Assembly: GCF_902703175.1 (NCBI RefSeq)
Contig: NZ_CACRYJ010000071.1
Coordinates: 62,001-126,000, forward strand
DNA length: 64,000 nt
Direction of reading: 5' to 3'
Source of the DNA: Occultella aeris
GTDB taxonomy: Bacteria; Actinomycetota; Actinomycetes; Actinomycetales; Beutenbergiaceae
Positions 16,615 through 25,634 of this stretch are shown piece after piece. Within the stretch, counting starts at the first letter, position 1; every line of letters begins with the position of its first letter. The position numbers were made by a program, and so were the translations under genes. The notes under the pieces are model-generated. The model was not told the origin of the DNA. It saw nothing but the letters and a program-made list of their open reading frames with translations, and made no database searches.

Positions 16615-17774
16615 GGATCGGCCTGGTCTGCCCGTACTCCTTCGACGCGCCGGGCGGCGTGCAGTTCCACATCCGTGACCTTGCCGAGAAGTTCCTCGAA
16701 CTGGGTCACGAGGTGTCCGTCCTGGCGCCCGCGGACGAGGACACCCCGGTCCCGGACTACCTCGTCTCCGTCGGCGGGGCGCTGCCGGTCCGGTACAACG
16801 GCTCGGTGGCCCGGCTCTCGTTCGGGCCGGTCGTCGCGGCGAAGACCCGGTCCTGGCTGGCTGCCGGGAACTTCGACGTGGTGCACATCCACGAGCCGCT
16901 CGCGCCGTCGGTGGGACTGATCGCCCTGATGCAGTCCGAGGCCCCGGTGGTCGCCACCTTCCACAGCGCCCAGCTCCGCTCCCGGGCGATGCAGCTCGGG
17001 TACCCGCTGGCACGGCCAGGGCTGGAGCGGATCAGCGCCCGGATCGCGGTGTCCGAGGACGCGCGGCGCACCATCGTCGAGCACATGGGCGGCGACGCCG
17101 TCGTCATCCCGAACGGCGTGTACACGCAGGTGTTCGCCACCGCCGAGCCCGCCGAGAGGTGGCGCGGCACGCCGCAGGCACCGACCATCGCCTTCCTCGG
17201 CCGGCTCGACGAGCCCCGGAAGGGGCTGGCGGTCCTCGCCGCCGCCGCGCCGGCGATCCTGGACGCCCATCCCGGCGCCCGGTTCCTGATCGCCGGCAAG
17301 GGAGACATGTCCGAAGCCCGGCAGCTCCTGGCGGACCGGGCCGACGCCCTTGAGGAACTCGGCCCGATCACGGACGCCGAGAAGGCGTCCATGCTCGCCG
17401 CCACCGACCTCTACGTGGCGCCGCAGCTCGGTGGGGAGAGCTTCGGCATCGTACTCGTCGAGGCCATGAGCGCCGGGGCTTCTGTGGTGGCAAGCGACCT
17501 GCCCGCGTTCCGCCGGGTCCTCGACGACGGGGGCTCCGGCTTCCTGTTCACCACGGGCGACCCGGACTCGCTGGCCAGCACGATCATCGGTGCCCTCGCC
17601 GACCCCGCGGAGATGGAGCGACGACGTGCCTACGCACGCACCGCCGTCCGGCGTTTCGACTGGGACCGGGTGGCGGCCCGGATCCTCGACGTGTACGCGA
17701 TGGTGACCGAGCACCAGACCGCGGAACCGCGCTCGCTCCTGGGCCGCCTGTTCGGGCGGGGTGAGGGCCGATGA
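16611..17774 (+). CDS. pimA: Phosphatidylinositol alpha-mannosyltransferase
   Basis: This GT4 glycosyltransferase transfers mannose from GDP-mannose to the 2-OH of phosphatidylinositol, starting PIM synthesis on the cytoplasmic side. It has 387 residues in two Rossmann-type domains. Visible are the N-terminal IGLVCPYSFDAPGGVQ, HIHEPLAPSVG, the linker FLGRLDEPRKGL, and the GT4 E-x7-E motif in GESFGIVLVEAMSAG. The GTG at 16611 overlaps the acyltransferase stop by four bases and the stop overlaps the next gene by four. Confidence 0.95.
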   Translation: MRIGLVCPYSFDAPGGVQFHIRDLAEKFLELGHEVSVLAPADEDTPVPDYLVSVGGALPVRYNGSVARLSFGPVVAAKTRSWLAAGNFDVVHIHEPLAPSVGLIALMQSEAPVVATFHSAQLRSRAMQLGYPLARPGLERISARIAVSEDARRTIVEHMGGDAVVIPNGVYTQVFATAEPAERWRGTPQAPTIAFLGRLDEPRKGLAVLAAAAPAILDAHPGARFLIAGKGDMSEARQLLADRADALEELGPITDAEKASMLAATDLYVAPQLGGESFGIVLVEAMSAGASVVASDLPAFRRVLDDGGSGFLFTTGDPDSLASTIIGALADPAEMERRRAYARTAVRRFDWDRVAARILDVYAMVTEHQTAEPRSLLGRLFGRGEGR

Positions 17775-18361
17775 GCGGCGCCGAGATCACGCTGGTCGTC
17801 ATCGCCGCCCTGGCGCTGGCTGGATTCCTGCTCTGGCGGATCGCCCAGCGGCTGGACCGGCTGCACCAGCGCGAGCTCTCCTCGCGTGCCACCTTGGACG
17901 CCCAACTGGTGCGGCGCGCGGAGGTGGCCGTCGCCCTGGCGGAATCGGGGGTCCTGGACGCCGCCAGCGCCCTGATCGTCGGGGACGCCGCGTGGCGCGC
18001 CGCCGTGGAGGCGAGACGCCTCGTCGGCGACGACGCCGGCGACCCCGCCAGCACCGACGACACCCGCGGCCAGGCGGAGAGCGAACTGACCCAGGCCCTG
18101 CGCGCAGCTCTCGGTGGCGGCCAGGACCAGGCGCACCTCGCCGCCGAGCCCGGCGGCCGGGACCTGCTCGAGCGGCTCGCCCAGGCGAACTACCGGGTGC
18201 AGCTGGCCCGCCGGTTCCACAACGATGCCGTGGTCCAGATCATCGCCATGCGGGACAGCACGCTCGTGCGCACGTTCCACCTTGCCGGCCGGGCCGAGCT
18301 GCCCCAGACCTTCGAGATGGACGATGCGCTGACCGTCCAGGCGGAGAGTGCCAGGCCCTAA
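17771..18361 (+). CDS. LemA-like membrane-anchored protein
   Basis: The protein has 196 residues with an N-terminal membrane helix (residues 5-23) and a long helical cytoplasmic or external part. The C-terminal half (ANYRVQLARRFHNDAVVQI, then AGRAELPQTFEMDD) resembles the FARQFYNDAV region of LemA proteins, but the N-terminal LemA helices are only weakly similar. Function is unknown; LemA proteins are helical bundles at the membrane. Translation is coupled to pimA by an ATGA overlap, and the gene is kept next to the PIM cluster. The LemA link is moderate. Confidence 0.65.
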   Translation: MSGAEITLVVIAALALAGFLLWRIAQRLDRLHQRELSSRATLDAQLVRRAEVAVALAESGVLDAASALIVGDAAWRAAVEARRLVGDDAGDPASTDDTRGQAESELTQALRAALGGGQDQAHLAAEPGGRDLLERLAQANYRVQLARRFHNDAVVQIIAMRDSTLVRTFHLAGRAELPQTFEMDDALTVQAESARP

Positions 18362-18371
18362 GGTTGGGGCC

Positions 18372-19667
18372 ATGTCGAACCAGTACGGCTACCCGAGCGG
18401 CCCGAGCGGGAACGGCCCGACGGCCCAGCAGCCGCAGCGGCAGGCCTACCCGACGGCGTACCGCCCGGGCGGGTTCGCGCCGTCGCCGGCGGACTGGGGC
18501 ACCATGAACGCCGCGGTGGCCCCGCCGCCGAACACGACCGGTCCGATCGAGCAGGTCTGGGCGCCCGGTCAGCGGCGCAGCAACCGGCACCTGTTCAACG
18601 TGATCGGGTACTCCCTCGGCGCTGTCACGCTGGTCATCGCGCTCATCATCATCATGTACCAGACCGGGGTCGGGAAGACCACGGCGGCGTTCTTCCTGGC
18701 GCTCATCCCGCTCACGATCGTGCTGCTCGGGGTGCGCTGGCTGGACCGGTGGGAGCCGGAGCCGAAGGGGATGCTCGTCCTCGCGCTGCTCTGGGGCGCC
18801 GGGGTGTCCGTGCTCAGCGCGCTGCTGATCAACACCGCGATCATCCAGTGGATCTACGAGCAGACGCTCGACGCGCAGGGAGCCAACACCCTCGGCGCAG
18901 TGGTGGTGGCCCCGGTGGTCGAGGAACTGGTCAAGGGAATCGGAGTGCTGCTGATCTTCCTGTTCCGGCGGCAGCACTTCGACGGACCGGTCGACGGCGT
19001 CGTGTACGCCGCGACCGTGGCCGCCGGGTTCGCGTTCACCGAGAACATCCTGTACTTCTCCCAGAACGCCGACGAGGTCTGGACCGTCTTCGTGCTCCGC
19101 GGCATCTTCTCGCCGTTCGCGCACGCCCTGTTCACCTCCTGCGTCGGTATCGCGCTCGGCATGGCGGCCCGGTCGAGCCGGGCCAGCGTCGTCGTGTTCG
19201 CTTTCCCGGTCGGCCTCGTCGGCGCGATGGGGCTGCACGCCCTCTGGAACGGCAGCGCCAGCCTCGGCAACAACTTCGTGCTGCTCTACCTCGTGATCCA
19301 GGTGCCGCTGTTCATCGCCACCGTCGTGCTGCTGGCCTGGCTGCGAAGACAGGAGGCCGACGTCATCCGGGCGCGCCTGTCCGAGTACGCCCAGGCGGGC
19401 TGGTTCGCCCCGCACGAGGTTGAGATGCTCTCCTCGCTGCGGATGCGCGGGCAGGCCAGGACCTGGTCCGACGGGTACGGCGAGCGGGCCAAGGAGGCGA
19501 TGCGCTCGTTCCAGCGCGACGCGACCTCGTTGGCGTACCTGCGCCAACGGGTCCTGACCGGACGCGCGGACCTGCGCGCCTCCCAGAGCGAGCACGAGCT
19601 GCTGAACATGGTCCAGCGCGACCGGCACGTGTTCACCACCAACGCCCGCGGCGTCGGTCCCGCCTGA
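18372..19667 (+). CDS. PrsW-family intramembrane metalloprotease
   Basis: The protein has 431 residues. A Pro/Gln/Tyr-rich cytoplasmic N-terminus of about 70 residues precedes about eight membrane helices, and a charged tail of about 100 residues follows. The PrsW hallmarks are present: EELVK (E184, E185), FAFTEN (E224), [10 protein letters not shown] (H251) and GLHALWN (H289), which together form the putative zinc site. In Bacillus PrsW starts cleavage of an anti-sigma factor; the substrate here is unknown. The ATG at 18372 is chosen because the homologous-looking, Pro-rich N-terminus starts there. It lies 10 bases after the LemA-like gene. Confidence 0.85.
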   Translation: MSNQYGYPSGPSGNGPTAQQPQRQAYPTAYRPGGFAPSPADWGTMNAAVAPPPNTTGPIEQVWAPGQRRSNRHLFNVIGYSLGAVTLVIALIIIMYQTGVGKTTAAFFLALIPLTIVLLGVRWLDRWEPEPKGMLVLALLWGAGVSVLSALLINTAIIQWIYEQTLDAQGANTLGAVVVAPVVEELVKGIGVLLIFLFRRQHFDGPVDGVVYAATVAAGFAFTENILYFSQNADEVWTVFVLRGIFSPFAHALFTSCVGIALGMAARSSRASVVVFAFPVGLVGAMGLHALWNGSASLGNNFVLLYLVIQVPLFIATVVLLAWLRRQEADVIRARLSEYAQAGWFAPHEVEMLSSLRMRGQARTWSDGYGERAKEAMRSFQRDATSLAYLRQRVLTGRADLRASQSEHELLNMVQRDRHVFTTNARGVGPA

Positions 19668-19728
19668 GCCGGTCCGCGGACTAAACTGGTGGCTCACGCC
19701 CCCACCCAACCTTCGATCAGAGGTCAAC

Positions 19729-20658
19729 GTGTCCGAGCAGTCCCAGTCAGCGCACTCCGAGCCCACCGCCGCAGCCCCCGAGGTCGGCACCGCCCGCGTG
19801 AAGCGCGGCATGGCGGAGATGCTCAAGGGCGGCGTCATCATGGACGTGGTGACCGCCGACCAGGCGAAGATCGCCGAGGACGCCGGCGCGGTCGCCGTGA
19901 TGGCCCTCGAGCGGGTCCCGGCGGACATCCGCGCCCAGGGCGGCGTGTCCCGGATGAGCGACCCGGACATGATCGACTCGATCATCGAGACCGTGTCCAT
20001 CCCGGTGATGGCCAAGGCCCGGATCGGCCACTTCGTCGAGGCGCAGGTGCTGCAGAGCCTCGGCGTGGACTACATCGACGAGTCCGAGGTGCTCACCCCG
20101 GCGGACTACTCCCACCACATCGACAAGTGGCAGTTCACGGTCCCGTTCGTGTGCGGTGCCACCAACCTCGGCGAGGCGCTGCGCCGGATCACCGAGGGTG
20201 CGGCGATGATCCGCTCCAAGGGCGAGGCCGGCACCGGCGACGTCTCCAACGCGACCACCCACATGCGAACCATCCGCGACGAGATCCGCCGCCTGACCTC
20301 GCTGCCCGAGGACGAGCTGTACCTGGCCGCCAAGGAGCTGCAGGCGCCGTACGACCTCGTCAAGGAGGTCGCCGCGAACGGCAAGCTGCCGGTCGTGGTG
20401 TTCACCGCCGGGGGCATCGCGACCCCCGCGGACGCGGCGATGATGATGCAGCTCGGCGCCGAGGGCGTGTTCGTCGGGTCCGGGATCTTCAAGTCCGGCA
20501 ACCCCGAGCAGCGCGCCGCGGCCATCGTCAAGGCCACCACGTTCTACGACGACCCCGACGTCATCGCGAAGGTCTCCCGCGGGCTGGGCGAGGCGATGGT
20601 CGGCATCAACGTCGACGACATCCCGGTGCCGCACCGGCTCGCCGAGCGCGGTTGGTGA
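19729..20658 (+). CDS. pdxS: Pyridoxal 5'-phosphate synthase, lyase subunit
   Basis: PdxS builds PLP from ribose 5-phosphate, glyceraldehyde 3-phosphate and ammonia from PdxT. It is a TIM barrel of 309 residues and assembles as a dodecamer. K96 ([11 protein letters not shown]) and K164 (SKGEAGTG) correspond to the two Schiff-base lysines, with the same 68-residue spacing as in the Bacillus enzyme. The GTG follows AGAGGT. TAAACT about 40 bases upstream may be the -10 element. The stop overlaps the NUDIX gene (GTGA). Confidence 0.97.
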   Translation: MSEQSQSAHSEPTAAAPEVGTARVKRGMAEMLKGGVIMDVVTADQAKIAEDAGAVAVMALERVPADIRAQGGVSRMSDPDMIDSIIETVSIPVMAKARIGHFVEAQVLQSLGVDYIDESEVLTPADYSHHIDKWQFTVPFVCGATNLGEALRRITEGAAMIRSKGEAGTGDVSNATTHMRTIRDEIRRLTSLPEDELYLAAKELQAPYDLVKEVAANGKLPVVVFTAGGIATPADAAMMMQLGAEGVFVGSGIFKSGNPEQRAAAIVKATTFYDDPDVIAKVSRGLGEAMVGINVDDIPVPHRLAERGW

Positions 20659-21185
20659 ACGACCTCGGCCCGGAGTGGCGTCTCGGCCCTGACGGCCGGT
20701 ACTTCCGCAAGGCCGCCCGGGTGCTCCTGCTGGACCACGCGGATCGGCTCCTGCTCGTGCGCGGTCACGACGTCGACCAGCCCGAGCGGTCCTGGTGGTT
20801 CACCGTCGGCGGCGGGATCGACACGGGGGAGAGCTCCCGCGAGGCGGCCGTGCGTGAGGTCGTAGAGGAGACCGGGCTGAGCGTGGACCCCGACGCCCTG
20901 GTCGGCCCGGTGCTGACCCGGTCCGCCGTCTTCGACTTCTTCGCCCGAGACGTCCGGCAGGACGAGGAGTTCTTCGTGGCTCGGATCTCCTCGCCCGGGG
21001 AACTGAGCGAGGCCGGCTGGACCGAGATCGAGCGGGACTTCGTCGACGAGATGCGGTGGTGGGACCTGGACGCCCTGGCGGAGGTCACGGTCGAGGTCTT
21101 CCCCGCGGAACTGGTCGAGGTGACCCGCTCGCTGCTCGACGGGTGGGACGGGACCGTTCGGCACCTGGGCGAGGTGTCCGAATGA
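20655..21185 (+). CDS. NUDIX hydrolase
   Basis: The protein has 176 residues with a perfect NUDIX box, G-x5-E-x7-REVVEE-TG, running from GGIDTGESS to EETGL. It therefore hydrolyses a nucleoside diphosphate linked to another group; the substrate cannot be read. It is inserted between pdxS and pdxT with four-base overlaps on both sides (GTGA and ATGA), so it is made together with the PLP synthase subunits. This suggests a housecleaning or cofactor role linked to B6, or simple operon hitch-hiking. Confidence 0.88.
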   Translation: MNDLGPEWRLGPDGRYFRKAARVLLLDHADRLLLVRGHDVDQPERSWWFTVGGGIDTGESSREAAVREVVEETGLSVDPDALVGPVLTRSAVFDFFARDVRQDEEFFVARISSPGELSEAGWTEIERDFVDEMRWWDLDALAEVTVEVFPAELVEVTRSLLDGWDGTVRHLGEVSE

Positions 21186-21856
21186 GCGGCCCGCTGATCG
21201 GCGTCCTGGCCCTGCAGGGGGATGTCCGCGAGCACACCCACGCCCTCCGGGCGAGCGGCGCCGAGGTGGTGCCGGTGCGCCGGCGCAGTGAGCTCGCCGC
21301 CGTCGAGGGCCTGGTGATCCCCGGTGGGGAGTCGACCACGATGGACCGGCTCCTGAAGGTCTTCGAGCTGTACGAGCCGCTCCGTGCGCGGATCGCCGAC
21401 GGCCTGCCTGTGTACGGCTCCTGCGCCGGGATGATCCTGCTCGCCGACCGGATCCTGGACGGCGCCGGTGGGCAGGGCACGGTCGGTGGCCTCGACGTGA
21501 CGGTCCGCCGGAACGCGTTCGGGCGGCAGGTCGACTCCTTCGAGGAGGACCTGGACGCCCCGCTGCTCGGGGCCGGGGAGGGCGACCCGCCCTTGCACGC
21601 GATCTTCATCCGGGCGCCCTGGGTCGAGGAGGTCGGGCCGGACGTCGAGATCCTGGCCACGGTGAGGTCCGGGCCGGCGGCGGGTAGGATCGTCGCCGTA
21701 CGCCAGGGGGTGCTGATGGCCACGGCCTTCCACCCGGAGATCGGATCGGACCATCGGGTCCACCGGGCCTTCGTCGACCTGGTGCTCGCGCACCGCCGTC
21801 GCGAGGAGTCCGCCGCGGCGGACCTGGAAGCAGCACGGGTAACGAGAAGAGGGTAG
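21182..21856 (+). CDS. pdxT: Pyridoxal 5'-phosphate synthase, glutaminase subunit
   Basis: PdxT hydrolyses glutamine and channels ammonia to PdxS. It has 224 residues, somewhat long for the family because of a C-terminal tail. Marks are [12 protein letters not shown] at the N-terminus, PGGEST, the nucleophile C81 in YGSCAGM, and H184/E186 in FHPEIG. The ATG overlaps the NUDIX stop (ATGA). The yebC gene follows after four bases. Confidence 0.96.
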   Translation: MSGPLIGVLALQGDVREHTHALRASGAEVVPVRRRSELAAVEGLVIPGGESTTMDRLLKVFELYEPLRARIADGLPVYGSCAGMILLADRILDGAGGQGTVGGLDVTVRRNAFGRQVDSFEEDLDAPLLGAGEGDPPLHAIFIRAPWVEEVGPDVEILATVRSGPAAGRIVAVRQGVLMATAFHPEIGSDHRVHRAFVDLVLAHRRREESAAADLEAARVTRRG

Positions 21857-21860
21857 GGAC

Positions 21861-22619
21861 ATGTCCGGTCACTCAAAGTGGGCGACGACCAAGCACAAGA
21901 AGGCCGCGATCGACGCCAAGCGGGGCCAGTTGTTCGCGAAGCTCGTCAAGAACGTCGAGGTCGCTGCGCGCACCGGCGGCGGGGACCCCGCGGGCAACCC
22001 GACCCTCTTCGATGCCATCCAGAAGGCGAAGAAGTCCTCGGTCCCGAACGACAACATCGACCGCGCCGTCAAGCGTGGCTCCGGCCTCGAGGCCGGCGGC
22101 GCCGACTACCAGACCATCATGTACGAGGGCTACGGTCCCGGCGGCGTCGCGGTCCTGGTCGAGTGCCTGACCGACAACCGCAACCGCGCGGCCTCCGATG
22201 TGCGCGTCGCCTTCACCCGCAACGGCGGATCGCTCGCGGACCCGGGCAGCGTGTCCTACCTGTTCACCCGCAAGGGTGTGGTGCTCGTGCCGAAGTCCGG
22301 TGAGCTGGGCGAGGACGACGTCCTCGAGACGGTCCTGGACGCCGGCGCCGAGGAGGTCAACGACCTCGGTGAGGCGTTCGAGGTGATCAGCGAGGCGACC
22401 GACCTGGTGGCCGTCCGCACCGCCCTGCAGGGGGCCGAGATCGACTACGACTCCGCCGAGGCCCAGTTCGTGCCGGCCACCCAGATCGAGGTGGACGCCG
22501 ACGGCGCGCGCAAGGTGCTGCGCCTGATCGATGCCCTCGAGGAGAGCGACGACGTGCAGAACGTGTTCGCGAACTTCGACGCCTCCGACGAGGTCATGGC
22601 CGAGCTCGAGAACGACTGA
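21861..22619 (+). CDS. yebC: YebC/TACO1-family protein
   Basis: This cytoplasmic three-domain protein of 252 residues opens with the family signature [18 protein letters not shown]. Members have been described as DNA-binding regulators (PmpR) and, more recently, as factors that help translation of difficult motifs such as polyproline. GAAGAGGG precedes the ATG. The gene sits directly upstream of ruvC, a conserved arrangement in many bacteria. Which of the proposed roles applies here cannot be told. Confidence 0.93.
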   Translation: MSGHSKWATTKHKKAAIDAKRGQLFAKLVKNVEVAARTGGGDPAGNPTLFDAIQKAKKSSVPNDNIDRAVKRGSGLEAGGADYQTIMYEGYGPGGVAVLVECLTDNRNRAASDVRVAFTRNGGSLADPGSVSYLFTRKGVVLVPKSGELGEDDVLETVLDAGAEEVNDLGEAFEVISEATDLVAVRTALQGAEIDYDSAEAQFVPATQIEVDADGARKVLRLIDALEESDDVQNVFANFDASDEVMAELEND

Positions 22620-22703
22620 CCCCCGCCCAACCTCGGGCTGATGCACGGCGGGTTGTGCGTGGCGCTACCGCGCCATGTCCGACGGCGGTGCGAGAGTAAC
22701 GGG

Positions 22704-23315
22704 GTGAGCTTCCGCATCCTTGGGGTCGACCCGGGCCTGACCCGCTGCGGCCTCGGCCTCGTCGAGGCCGGTCGGGGCCGGAGCCTGCGGCTGGTGGATG
22801 TCGGCGTGGCCCGGACCGGGGCCGACGAGGACCCGGCGCAGCGGTTGCTGCACATCGCGGACGAGCTGGAGGCGTGGATCCGCCGGCTCGAGCCGGACGC
22901 GGTCGCGGTGGAGCGGGTGTTCGCCCAGCAGAACGTCCGCACCGTGACCGGCACGGCCCAGGTGGCCGGTCTGGCCATGGTCGCGGCCACACGGGCCGGG
23001 GTCCCGGTCGCCCTGCACACCCCGAGCGAGGTGAAGGCCGCCGTCACCGGCAACGGCCGGGCGGACAAGGCTCAGGTGCAGGAGATGGTGCGCCGCATCC
23101 TCGGTCTCGAGCAGCGGCCCCAGCCGGCGGACGCGGCGGACGCCCTGGCCCTGGCGATCACGCACGCCTGGCGAGCCCACGCCGTCGGGCAGGTGCACGG
23201 CGCTCAGGGCGGCCGGCAGACGCCCGCCCAACAGGCCTGGGCCCGCGCGGAGGCGGCCGCCCGCACCGGGGGCAGGACGCAGCGGGTGACCGCCCGCCCG
23301 GCGGGTCGCGGGTAG
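22704..23315 (+). CDS. ruvC: Holliday junction endonuclease RuvC
   Basis: RuvC cuts Holliday junctions bound by RuvAB. It has 203 residues from the GTG at 22704. The RNase-H-fold acidic residues are present: D9 ([11 protein letters not shown]), E70 (VAVERVF), and D143/D146 ([14 protein letters not shown]). I chose this GTG because family similarity starts at [11 protein letters not shown]; the upstream frame to 22641 is not protein-like. The Shine-Dalgarno sequence is weak (GAGAG). A basic Gln/Ala/Gly-rich C-terminal tail of about 45 residues extends beyond the usual end. Confidence 0.95.
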   Translation: MSFRILGVDPGLTRCGLGLVEAGRGRSLRLVDVGVARTGADEDPAQRLLHIADELEAWIRRLEPDAVAVERVFAQQNVRTVTGTAQVAGLAMVAATRAGVPVALHTPSEVKAAVTGNGRADKAQVQEMVRRILGLEQRPQPADAADALALAITHAWRAHAVGQVHGAQGGRQTPAQQAWARAEAAARTGGRTQRVTARPAGRG

Positions 23316-23382
23316 GCGCACGCGGCGCTCAGATACGCTGGGTGGTCGTACGGATGTTCGTTCAAGCGGGAGGTCGTAGTCG

Positions 23383-23988
23383 GTGATCGCGTCGGTGCGA
23401 GGTCGGGTCGAGCACGTCGGGCTGGATGCGGCGGTCCTCGAGGCCGGGGGACTGGGGTACCGGATCCACGCGACCCCAGGCACGCTCGCGACGCTGCGTG
23501 ATGGTGCCGAGGTCAAGCTGGCCACCACGCTCGTGGTCCGTGAGGACTCGATGACCCTGTTCGGCTTCGCCGACGACGAGGAGCGGGACGTCTTCGAACT
23601 GCTGCAGACCGTGAGCGGCGTCGGCCCTCGGCTGGCCCTGGCGATGCTCGCTGTACACACGCCGAACGGACTGCGCCGCGCGGTCGCCGGTGAGGACTTC
23701 AAAGCGCTGACCCGGGTGCCCGGGATCGGGGACAAGGGCGCCCGGCGGATCGTCCTGGAACTCGGCGACCGGCTCGGACCCGCGATCGAGGAGGGTGCCC
23801 GCCCGGCCCCGACCCCGGCCGGGTCACAGGCGGACGTGGTGGCGGCACTGGTCGGTCTCGGCTGGGCGGCGAAGCAGGCCGAGGCCGCCGTGGACAAGGT
23901 ACTGGCCGAGGGGGACCTGAATGCCGCGGACACCGGTGCGGTGTTGCGAGCGGCCCTGCAGCACCTCGGCGGGAGTGCACGTGGCTGA
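23383..23988 (+). CDS. ruvA: Holliday junction branch migration protein RuvA
   Basis: This protein of 201 residues forms the tetramer that binds the junction and loads RuvB. The N-terminal OB-fold begins [13 protein letters not shown], helix-hairpin-helix repeats follow ([27 protein letters not shown]), and the C-terminal RuvB-binding domain is [16 protein letters not shown]. The GTG follows GGGAGGT. It ends inside the start of ruvB, an 8-base overlap. Confidence 0.95.
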   Translation: MIASVRGRVEHVGLDAAVLEAGGLGYRIHATPGTLATLRDGAEVKLATTLVVREDSMTLFGFADDEERDVFELLQTVSGVGPRLALAMLAVHTPNGLRRAVAGEDFKALTRVPGIGDKGARRIVLELGDRLGPAIEEGARPAPTPAGSQADVVAALVGLGWAAKQAEAAVDKVLAEGDLNAADTGAVLRAALQHLGGSARG

Positions 23989-25027
23989 GCACCCCGAGCA
24001 GGACAAGCTCGGCGAGCACCTGCTCGCTGCGGAGGCGGACGAGCTGGACCGCGCCGCCGAGGCGGCCCTGCGCCCACGGCGGCTCGCGGAGTTCATCGGC
24101 CAGCCGGTGGTCCGCGACCAGCTCTCGCTCGTGCTCGACGCGGCCAACGCTCGCGGCCGGACCCCGGACCACGTCCTGCTCGCCGGCCCGCCGGGACTTG
24201 GCAAGACGACGCTCGCGATGATCATCGCCGCCGAGGTCGATGGCGCCCTGCGGCTCACGTCGGGACCAGCGGTGCAGCACGCCGGGGACCTCGCCGCGAT
24301 CCTGTCCGCGCTCCAGGAGGGCGACGTCCTCTTCATCGACGAGATCCACCGGCTCGCCCGGCCCGCCGAGGAGATGCTGTACCTGGCCATGGAGGACTTC
24401 CGGGTGGACGTGGTGGTCGGCAAAGGGCCGGGCGCCACGGCGATCCCGTTGTCGCTGCCCCGGTTCACCGTCGTGGGCGCGACCACTCGTTCGGGGCTGT
24501 TGCCCGCACCGCTGCGCGACCGGTTCGGTTTCACTGCCCACATGGACTTCTATTCGACGGCGGAACTGGAGTCGGTCCTACGCCGTTCGGCCCGGCTGTT
24601 GGGCGCCGAGCTCGCCGAGTCCGCGGCCGCGGAGATCGCCAAGCGGTCCCGCGGCACACCCCGGATCGCGAACCGGCTCCTGCGCCGGGTTCAGGACTGG
24701 GCGCAGGTGCGCGGCACCGGTGCGCTCGACCACGCGGCCGCGATGGCCGCCCTCAAGGTGTTCGAGGTGGACGAACTCGGGCTGGACCGGCTGGACCGGT
24801 CCGTCATGCGGGCCCTGTGCGAGCGGTTCAACGGTGGGCCGGCCGGGCTGACCACGCTGGCGGTCGCCGTCGGGGAGGAGCCCGAGACCGTGGAGACCGT
24901 GGTCGAGCCGTTCCTGGTCCGAGAGGGCCTCATGGCCCGCACTCCGCGGGGCCGGGTCGCCACGGCGGCGGCGTTCGCCCATCTCGGCCTGACGCCCCCG
25001 AACCAGTCCGGCATGCTCTGGGACTGA
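23981..25027 (+). CDS. ruvB: Holliday junction helicase motor RuvB
   Basis: This AAA+ ATPase drives branch migration. It has 348 residues. Walker A is GPPGLGKTT (69-77), Walker B is FIDEIH (D120, E121), sensor 1 lies in [11 protein letters not shown], and the C-terminal winged helix ends at [14 protein letters not shown]. The GTG at 23981 with GGGAG upstream fixes the start within ruvA. It completes the ruvCAB cluster. Confidence 0.97.
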   Translation: MAEHPEQDKLGEHLLAAEADELDRAAEAALRPRRLAEFIGQPVVRDQLSLVLDAANARGRTPDHVLLAGPPGLGKTTLAMIIAAEVDGALRLTSGPAVQHAGDLAAILSALQEGDVLFIDEIHRLARPAEEMLYLAMEDFRVDVVVGKGPGATAIPLSLPRFTVVGATTRSGLLPAPLRDRFGFTAHMDFYSTAELESVLRRSARLLGAELAESAAAEIAKRSRGTPRIANRLLRRVQDWAQVRGTGALDHAAAMAALKVFEVDELGLDRLDRSVMRALCERFNGGPAGLTTLAVAVGEEPETVETVVEPFLVREGLMARTPRGRVATAAAFAHLGLTPPNQSGMLWD

Positions 25028-25071
25028 CCGTACCCACGCGGTGTGGCCCCCGGATTGCTGGCGGCGGATGG

Positions 25072-25100
25072 TTGGTGCCTTCAGTCTTGTCGCCTAGAAT
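25072..25100 (+). promoter_or_regulatory. Promoter of yajC-secD-secF
   Basis: TTGGTG (25072-25077) and TAGAAT (25095-25100) are separated by exactly 17 bases, 34 bases before the yajC ATG. Both hexamers are close to the housekeeping consensus. Confidence 0.6.
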
Positions 25101-25134
25101 CGGGCGAACCCCCTCGATCTTGGAGTAATTCCTC

Positions 25135-25572
25135 ATGGATGGTCAGAGCCCGATCCTGCTCATTGTGCTCGGCGTTGCGATCGTCGGCCTGTTCTGGATG
25201 AACAGCCGCGCGAAGAAGCAGCAGCAGCGCAAGCTCTCGTTCCGGGACTCGCTCGTGCCGGGCCAGGAGGTCCAGACCATCGGTGGTCTGGTGGGCACCG
25301 TCACGCACGTCGAGGGCGACCTGATCACGATCGCGACCACTCCCGGCACCGAGCTGCGGTTCGTGCGCGCGGCCATCGCGAAGCTCGTCGAGCCGACGGA
25401 GGCCGACGAGGAGTTCAGCGACGAAGTCACCGATGACACCGACGACGGCGAGACCGCCGCGCCAGAGCAGTCGGAAGGGACGCCGTCGGCCACGGCGTCC
25501 GGGGACCGACCGACCGGCTTCCTCTCCGACGACGACCTGAAGAAGCCCTACCGGGACGGCGAGAAGCCGTAA
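25135..25572 (+). CDS. yajC: Sec translocon accessory subunit YajC
   Basis: This single-pass membrane protein of 145 residues works with SecDF at the SecYEG translocon. One membrane helix lies near residues 6-23 (PILLIVLGVAIVGLFWMN), followed by RAKKQQQRKLSFRDSLVPG and GLVGTVTHVEGD, typical of YajC. The C-terminal 50 residues are acidic and disordered, longer than in proteobacterial YajC. TGGAG precedes the ATG. secD follows after 62 bases. Confidence 0.9.
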   Translation: MDGQSPILLIVLGVAIVGLFWMNSRAKKQQQRKLSFRDSLVPGQEVQTIGGLVGTVTHVEGDLITIATTPGTELRFVRAAIAKLVEPTEADEEFSDEVTDDTDDGETAAPEQSEGTPSATASGDRPTGFLSDDDLKKPYRDGEKP

Positions 25573-25634
25573 CGCTCGCCCACGTTCCGCCCATCTTGTG
25601 GCGCTGACGCGCGCCCACACGGAAGAAGACCTCG

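Noticed and set aside
23316-23382. A small RNA or gene between ruvC and ruvA
   Set aside because: The 67-base gap holds only a TACGCT-like -10 element and the ruvA ribosome-binding site. Nothing else is supported.
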